Positions 57,481 through 64,000 of a stretch of DNA of 64,000 bases are shown one piece after another. Made by a program: the position numbers and the translations under genes. The notes under the pieces were generated by a model, which saw only the letters and a list, made by a program, of their open reading frames with translations, had not been told where the DNA came from and did not search any database. The first letter of the stretch is position 1; each line of letters opens with the position of its first letter. The stretch is from Microstegium vimineum (lineage: Eukaryota > Streptophyta > Magnoliopsida > Poales > Poaceae), in contig CM039130.1 of the NCBI GenBank assembly GCA_022036555.1, positions 15,577,840 through 15,641,839 of the forward strand, given 5' to 3'.

Positions 57481-58500
57481 TCTAGGGGGAACCTAGGCCG
57501 AAATTGCTATTGGGCTCAACTGAAAGTAATATGAGGAAGAGGCGACGGGTAACCTTGCGCAAATTACCCATTACCCTTTTTTCGAGGAAAATTACCCATT
57601 ACTCAATACACTCAATCTACCAAATCATAATTTCAGATAGTGTTTTCAAATACCCGATATTAGTTTGGGCAACGTCGCACGGTATCCGAATTATTGAACT
57701 ACCCATCCCACTATTATATTAACTAGATTGTAATTTGTGAGTTTGTGATGATATGTGTATGAGTACGATAGTTGGTACTTAGATTTTTGTTAGATAAAGT
57801 TTTTCTTGTATATTTTTTCTTTATAAAATGTCTACTAATTCACAAAGCTGTTGGAATTATGTACAAATTGATATGTTTTGTGAATTTTAGGTAGATCGAG
57901 AAAATCCAATCCAAATCTGAATTTGAATTTGAATTTGCGGGTACCTGAATTTACAAGGTAGTGACTTTTTAGGAGCAAATATGGAATAACCGTTTTTATT
58001 ATCCACATTTTCTATTAGGGGTCGTTTGGATCCTTTCATTTAGAGGAATTGAAATCTATCTTAATAAATTAAGCTATTTGGCTTGGAATTTAACATTCCA
58101 CCATTTTCCAAAGTGCACATTTAAGCCTATCTCAAATTCATAGGGTGAAAGATAGAAAATGATTCTATAGATCACAATTCTATATTTCTATTTGCAACTT
58201 ATAACATGTTATTCAAACTCCCTCTCCTATGATAGAAATACAACAAATAAATATGTCTCTCATATAGTGAACAATAATATACAATTATAATCTATGTACA
58301 ATCGTATCAGCTTAATTAATATGTTTTTAAATTATGATTATTAAAACGAATTCAATTCTTGAGATAAAAAAAAAGGTAAAAACAGCCAGGTTTAACGGCG
58401 GGTGCCTTCCGCTTGCTGCATATTCCCGCACGGCTGTTGGAATGAGGAGCCGGTTCCACTTCCACCGCCCAACAGATAGAGCCATCCCAGCCCTCCCGTC
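57481..58500. other. Upstream region of the cyclin gene
   Basis: AT-rich intergenic DNA without a gene. A MITE-like start (ggggtcgtttggatcc, from about 58018) has no matching right end. Confidence 0.4.
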
Positions 58501-58539
58501 CAGCTGAACTAAAAAAAAAAGCCCTCCCGTCCAGCCGTC

Positions 58540-59671
58540 AGGCCTAGGCAAGGCCACGCACGCGAGCCGTCGGGCGTCGGCCTCCTCCGTGCACGCAGCT
58601 GCCGGGATCGCGTCATCCCAGGCCGCCCCCGCCAGGTACGACCCCCCTGATTAGGGTTCCGATGCTGGTGGAGTTCGCTTGATTTTTTTCGATCTAATAC
58701 TGCGTTTTTTTCTGAACGTTCGGTTGGGCAATGCAGTCGCTTCAGTTTTGATGCATTAGGGCTTAGTAATCGCATCGAAGTTGATGTATATTTGCGATAG
58801 CGTGATCTTAGACATGGGGCAACCATCCTTTTCGATTTTTCTGAACATAGTTTATCTGAAATCCATGGACAATGTTCCGATAGGGTAGAAGTTCTCTGTT
58901 GCTGCCGTGGACATCGACCGCAGCTGCATGCTTAGCCAAACCACTCCGAGGCAAAGTGCAGGTACGGGGCGACGTCCTTCCAGGATCCCTTTGCGCGTGG
59001 AGCAGCGATGTAAAATTCCTTCTGTTGCTTGGTTAAACCATGTTGTCTACAAATGACGACTTGTATGTATGTATATGAATTGTTTGATGGTTATAGTTGG
59101 ACATCCTTGAGTTAAGGTTCTGCAGCTTCTTCCGATTTGATGAAATGCCTAACCCATTTGATGAAGTTTGTGTCATGTTTGACTCTTGCTCTGCCACACA
59201 GGTAGTTGGTAGAAAGGTTGGGTGTGGGAGGTGGGGGTGAAAGGAAATGAGGATGAAATATTTTTGCATAGTTGATCAGGCTAGGGTTCAGAAGTTTGTT
59301 ATTTTTTTATTGCTTTATAGAGTTTCGATTTATTATGATTAATAAATACTGGGATTCTTTTTAATGAATAGTAGGATTCTCATAAGTTATATCATTCCAT
59401 TCTTCAATTTTGAATAGCATGTGCTACCATATATCATGACCAAATGTGACCATGGTTGTATACTATTGGGCCTTGTATCATGTTATGGCAACCATACTAT
59501 TCTATTAATTTCCATTTTTATAATCAATCAATCTTGGAATAGCTTGCCTGTTTGAATGCACATGCCATTCTTTATCTTACTCTGAAGTTCCATTGTGTGG
59601 TTGTGCTTGTGCCATACCGTCCCTTTCATTTCTTGGTAACTGTCGTAATACCAGGTATACCTTCTCTATTC
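58540..59671 (+). promoter_or_regulatory. Probable 5' UTR exons and first introns of the cyclin-T gene
   Basis: A GC-rich stretch ends in a good donor (cgccag|gtacga, at 58635/58636). A second candidate leader exon ends gtgcag|gtacgg at 58961/58962. The first coding exon follows an acceptor at ctattcag (59673). Exon limits are inferred from splice consensus only. Confidence 0.4.
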
Positions 59672-59735
59672 AGAGTGATTGGGATTTCAAGGAGTAAATT
59701 CTTCGTCACTTCGTGCTGAATATAACCGAACTTAC

Positions 59736-62123
59736 ATGGCTATGGTACCTAGTGACTTTTCATGTCATGGAGTTGTGGACTATGGCCCTAATGGATTTAC
59801 CCAGGGTAGGCGTGAGGAAGCCAGTAAACTTGGTCCATCATGGTACTTCAGTAGAAAGGAAATAGAGGAAAACTCTCCATCCAGAAGGGATGGCATTGAT
59901 TGGAAGAAAGAGTCGAACCTTAGAAAGTCATATTGCAAGTTTCTACAAGATTTGGGGAAGAAGCTTAAATTGTAAGATTGAGACATTGATCTTTGTCTGC
60001 TATCTTTGCATTTCACTTCTGAAACTCTCAGTACATGGTTTAAAATGAAATGCTACTTTAATATTTCCATGATGTTGAAGTTTCTCAAAATATATCTGCT
60101 ATATCAAATTTTTTTCTTTTGTTCATTTTACTTAGTCATTTGTGTGGATTGGCAATTGTTTTTGGAATAAAATTTTTATATTTTTTCCCATTAACTAACT
60201 TTAGTTTTGATTAACATGTTCATACTGGCATCAAGAAAAGAGAAATTTGTGTTTCTGTTGTTGTATAATTAAATTTCGGGTACTTGACAGTCTGGCATGT
60301 GAAAAATGGAATGAGGTGTTGCTGGTGTTTATTTTTGTGGACATGGTTGACCTTGGTTGTTGAATGCTAAAGTATGTCAGTTTACTCAGTGGTTATAATC
60401 TTGATGCAAATTGCATTGCTCATGCTAATCCTTCAGTTGTTAAGTTTTTATCAAGTTTGCTGAAAAAAAAATCCTTTTAGCTTTCATATCTCATAAAGCC
60501 CCCCTCATTTGTTTGCTTTTTTAGGCCTCAATTGACGATTTCTACGGCTATGGTATTCTGTCATCGTTTTTACCTTCGTCAATCCCTTGCAAAAAACGAT
60601 AGACGAGTAAGTGTCATTTGATGCTTGTCTCTAGTTTTATTTTACAATGGTTGGTGAAGTTTCCCGCAGCCTGTAGGTTCGTAACTGTATTACCTTAGAG
60701 ATTTGTAAATTGATATAATTGCATTTTGCTTTTAAATTTGGTTGAATTATAAGATTTGCTTTTAAAGTTTCCCTTCAGCTTGTAGGATCTTCGTTGTTGA
60801 TAAGAGATTGACAAACTCAATCTTCTCATTTGCTTTTGCATCTGTGTTTGAAACCGAATTCTTCATACTGTGTCGTTATGCATTTTGTTTCTGTAGATAG
60901 AATATGTGCCAATACTTCTAAATCGAATATCCATACAGATAATTGCCACAGTTTGTATATTCTTAGCTGGAAAAGTTGAAGAAACTCCCATACCTTTGAA
61001 GGATGTTATCCTGATTTCTTACGAGTTTATTCACAAGAAGGATCCTACGGCTGGTCAGAGAATCAAGCAGCAGAAGGTAATGGATTACGTTATCTTTTAT
61101 TTTGTTTCAGAAGTCCTGAAACTACCTAGTTTTCCCTGCATGATTGTTATACTGTTGAACTAACATTGTTTCATACACTTCACTTGGGAACTTTTCTCGA
61201 ATACTTTAGTTTGGAACTTTTCTCGAATACTTTACTTTGGAACTAGTATGTGTTTAAGTATAAATTTGTAACTCATTGCGTCATACACTACTATGATGTA
61301 GTTAGATCTTTGTTCCATTTTAGTATGTAGGTTCAAATCTCACTCCTAAATCTCAATGAAAGCAGTTGAAATCTACTTTTGTTCTTGTTGAGGTGCATAT
61401 GCTACTAACGTCAATGATGCTTAAAAAACATTTGCTTACAAAATGATGGTCATCAATAGCTGCTATTGCATTCTTCCATTATCAGCTTATGGTTGCTTAT
61501 ACTATCTAAGCCGAATAATCTAATCCTGGAAATGATTTTTATGCTCCTTTGAGTCGAGCATGAACATTGCAATAGTGCTGTAATTTTGCTCTTCCTTCTT
61601 CTAAATCTGCATAGATTTTATTTTCTGCATGCACTAATTCATATTTGACTCAAAAAGCAATGTAAGGGTTATTTCAACTGAGATTAGTGCTTACTGTTGC
61701 CTCTTGCAGGAATTATTTGATAAACAAAAAGAACTTATTTTACTTGGGGAGCGTGTTGTACTTGTAACACTTGAGTTTGACCTGAATATTGATCATGCTT
61801 ACAAGCCCTTGGTTGAGGCAATAAGGAGATTCAATATTGGTGATATAAATAATTTTCCTCAGGTTGCCTGGAGTTTTGTAAATGATGGGTATGCTAGTGC
61901 TACCCTAACTGTCTTTTCAAATTGTAGTCCCCAGTTGTCTACTTCACTTAATGGTGTGCACTGTACAGGCTGAGTAGTACTTCGCTTTGCCTTCAATTCG
62001 AACCTCATCATATTGCAGCAGGTGTTATCTTTTTGGCTGCTAAGTTTCTCAAAGTGAAGCTCCCTTCTGATGGTGATAAGGTTTGGTGGAAAGAATTTGA
62101 TATCACATTACAACAGCTTGAAG
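59736..62123 (+). CDS. Cyclin-T (partial, continues beyond the window)
   Basis: Five coding exons join in frame: 59736-59971, 60525-60606, 60939-61076, 61710-61888 and 61969-62123 (263 codons so far). The product is a plant cyclin-T, which binds CDKC/CDK9-type kinases and promotes RNA polymerase II elongation in the nucleus. Seen in order: GRREEASKLGPSWYFSRKEI, SYCKFLQDLGKKL, MVFCHRFYLRQSLAKNDRR, VCIFLAGKVEETP (the conserved K...E of the first cyclin fold), ISYEFIHKKDP, ELILLGERVVLVTLEFDL, and a second-fold segment GVIFLAAKFLKVKLP with FDITLQQLE. The codon where family members begin is TTG (59679), directly after an in-frame TGA, so translation probably starts at the next Met (59736), 19 codons later. 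All introns are GT-AG. The 3' part is outside the window, or beyond the large last intron. Confidence 0.85.
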
Positions 62124-64000
62124 GTTGGTCCTTGTTTTCAAAGTCAGTGATGAAAGCATTTAAGTTGCTGTATTTTGTTTTATTCATTCTGCCTAGTGCA
62201 TACGTTTTGACCTTTATTGATTGAATTATTACCATGCGTCTGGTGTGTCAAATTGATTTTGTTCCTGTGAAAGTCCTGGTTTTGAAGTATTGATTACACA
62301 TCATAGGTAGTACTGTTTTTTTTTCTTTTTTTGAACCTACTACTACTCCTGGTTTTGGTTTATCATGTCATAATAAGGGCCTTTAGCTGATTTGGTTTGG
62401 TGGCTTGAGTAGCACTCAGCTCCTGTATTCGACTCCTCGTGGGAGAGAATTTTCAGGTTAGGGTTAAAAAATCTCCTCGTCTGTCCCATGCCATAACACA
62501 GGTCTAAGGCGCAGCCCCAATTGTGGTCATTGTTACATGGGCTATGGTGCTGCTGTATGGGTGGGGCAGGGGTTCGGGGGGTTTCTGGACATGCATGATA
62601 AGGTCTTCTTAATGCAATGCCCAGGGCTCTCTTACCCCCTTAGGTTGAGTTTTTTTTAATAATATCCTATGTTTTACCAAGTTTATAGAGAAGATTATCA
62701 ACATTGATGATACCAAATAGATTTACTATATAGAAATATATTTGATTATGGATTGTGAATCTAATAGTATTATTTGGTATTGGAAATGTTTTTTTTTATA
62801 AAAACTTAGTCAAACTTAAGATTGTTTGACTTAGGACCAAAGTTCCGCTAGGTGCCGACTAGGCGTGGCTAGGCGCGAGTCGGAGGGTGTCCGCCTCGCC
62901 TATGGGGGTAGGCGGACCCCTAGGCGGCGCCGGCTCGTCGGCAGCGCCGGTGGGGGTGGCGGAGGTCTCCGGTGGGGGAGGAGGCGGCGACGGGCGCTCG
63001 AGCGTGGAGGTGGCGTCAGAGGAGGAAGAGAAGGAGGTGGTGGAGGCGGCAGGGAGGAGACCGGCGGCGGCGCGCGGCTGGCGCTGCGTGCGGCTGCGGG
63101 CGCGCGGCGGCGAGGGGTGCGGATGGGGTGGTGGGAGGGGCTGGATGGATGGATTTAAGGTGTGAGGGTGGATAAGGTGGGCTGTTGGGCTTTTTTTATG
63201 GGCCTTTCTTTAACTTTAGGTCCATATATCTCCTATTTTTTTCTTTTAATTAAGATATATGTGTGTATGTATAAAAAATAAAACGCCTAGAAACGCCTAG
63301 GCGTGATTAATCCCGACTAGGCTCTAGGCTGAGGGTCAGCGCCTAGCTGAACTTTGCTTAGGACAAAACCACTCTTAGTTCGAAGGAGGTTACTTCACTT
63401 TGTAACTATGTACACCCTTTCTTTACTTCTAGCAGTTATTGACATACTGCAGCTTCACTGGATGTGTATTCAGGATAAAGTACAATGGCATTTTTCTCCA
63501 CTGCAATGGTTTATTATATCCTAGTACAAGGTTTTTTTTTTCATCATTGTTTTTAAGATGGAAATACAATTTATGCCATAATTTACTGTCTTAACTTTTT
63601 CATACACTTAATCTATTGTACAATTTAATTCTCATAACTTACATGCTGGCCATTTTATTTAAAAGCCATCATGCTCAAACCAATTCATTTTTCTGTTGCA
63701 GAAGAATGCAGGATATACTTAATAACTTAAAGCTATTTAATAAAATAGTTACAATAGCTAGTGCATATTGTTATTTGGCCTAAAGAGGGTGGCCATTGGT
63801 CAAATTTGAGATTTGCATTAGACAATGTTTCGAACATGCTATGATAATGTTCTGCCCATGGAGTTTGTTTTCCCTCTTGCGAAATGATCTTGTTCCAGTT
63901 GGATATTTGTAGTTGCTTTGTGTCTTTCTCTTGCAATATTAGTATATTGCTGCCTTTCTTAGGTATATTTAAGTTGTCTATGAATGGGGTTTTGATGCTG
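62124..64000 (+). other. Large intron of the cyclin-T gene
   Basis: After donor gttggt at 62124 no sequence matching the next expected cyclin-T segment is found to the window end. It contains the hAT-type insertion at 62838-63356 and otherwise AT-rich intronic DNA. Confidence 0.55.
62838..63356. mobile_element. Non-autonomous hAT transposon in the cyclin-T intron
   Basis: The 519-bp insertion starts CAAAGTTC and ends GAACTTTG, a perfect 8-bp inverted end with longer imperfect homology inside (gctagg, actaggcg). A perfect 8-bp TSD CTTAGGAC flanks it (62830-62837 and 63357-63364), the length made by hAT transposases. The middle is GC-rich with (GGC)n-like runs and three overlapping open frames on the plus strand (62865-63175). 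No transposase domain is present. Confidence 0.85.

Noticed and set aside
57208..57481. Phe/Leu/Tyr-rich minus-strand frame resembling a membrane protein
   Set aside because: It is the translation of an A/G-rich low-complexity tract (TTT/TTC/CTT codons).
63706..63733. Possible next cyclin-T exon after the tgttgcag acceptor
   Set aside because: Joined to exon 5 it gives only about nine residues before a stop and does not resemble the expected cyclin-T continuation.

Overview
The window is nuclear DNA from a plant, most likely a grass (Poaceae, probably panicoid). The reasons are two intron-containing plant genes, a Stowaway-type end (CTCCCTCCGTTCC), and nested LTR retrotransposons of Sirevirus, Athila and Tat type. 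The species cannot be named from sequence alone. No rRNA or tRNA gene and no CRISPR array was seen, and nothing looks bacterial.

Two host genes flank a block of about 50 kb of repeats. On the left (4621-7972, +) is a complete five-exon amino-acid permease of the lysine/histidine-transporter-like 8 group (509 codons). One of its introns has a GC donor. On the right (from about 58.5 kb, +, running off the window) is a cyclin-T gene, the regulatory partner of CDK9/CDKC-type kinases. Five coding exons are visible. The codon where relatives start is TTG here, and a later intron carries a hAT-type insertion.

The block between them is a nest of insertions, and most can be delimited by target-site duplications (TSDs). 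The outer element is a minus-strand Sirevirus (Ty1/copia), 13063-57200, TSD GTGTG. It holds decayed gag, protease, integrase, RT/RNase H and an envelope-position ORF. Inside it lie three insertions. First, a plus-strand Tat-like Ty3/gypsy element (15648-35587, near-TSD GCCCT/GCCGT) splits the envelope-position ORF. Second, a minus-strand Athila-like element (43582-51282, TSD GTGAG) splits gag. Third, a long solo LTR (52833-56728, TSD TCCGA) splits the 5' LTR. The Tat-like element has gag but almost no pol, carries a large antisense reading frame (Transposase_28 type), and was itself hit by a second Athila-like copy (19999-25339, TSD ACGCC), a solo LTR (28175-29487, TSD CAAAC) and an internally deleted gypsy element (30453-31999, near-TSD GAGAA/GAAAA). 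A Sirevirus fragment is embedded in its 3' LTR.

The left flank also holds the 5' end of a minus-strand retrotransposon (1-~1790), a partial Tat-type LTR, MITE-like pieces, a foldback DNA element, a palindromic LTR next to a methionine-tRNA-type primer site, and a Helitron. Nothing here is proven to be a new system. The most unusual items are the antisense gene, the primer-site motif inside an Athila LTR, the LTR chimera, and the same 5'-end loss in three separate elements.
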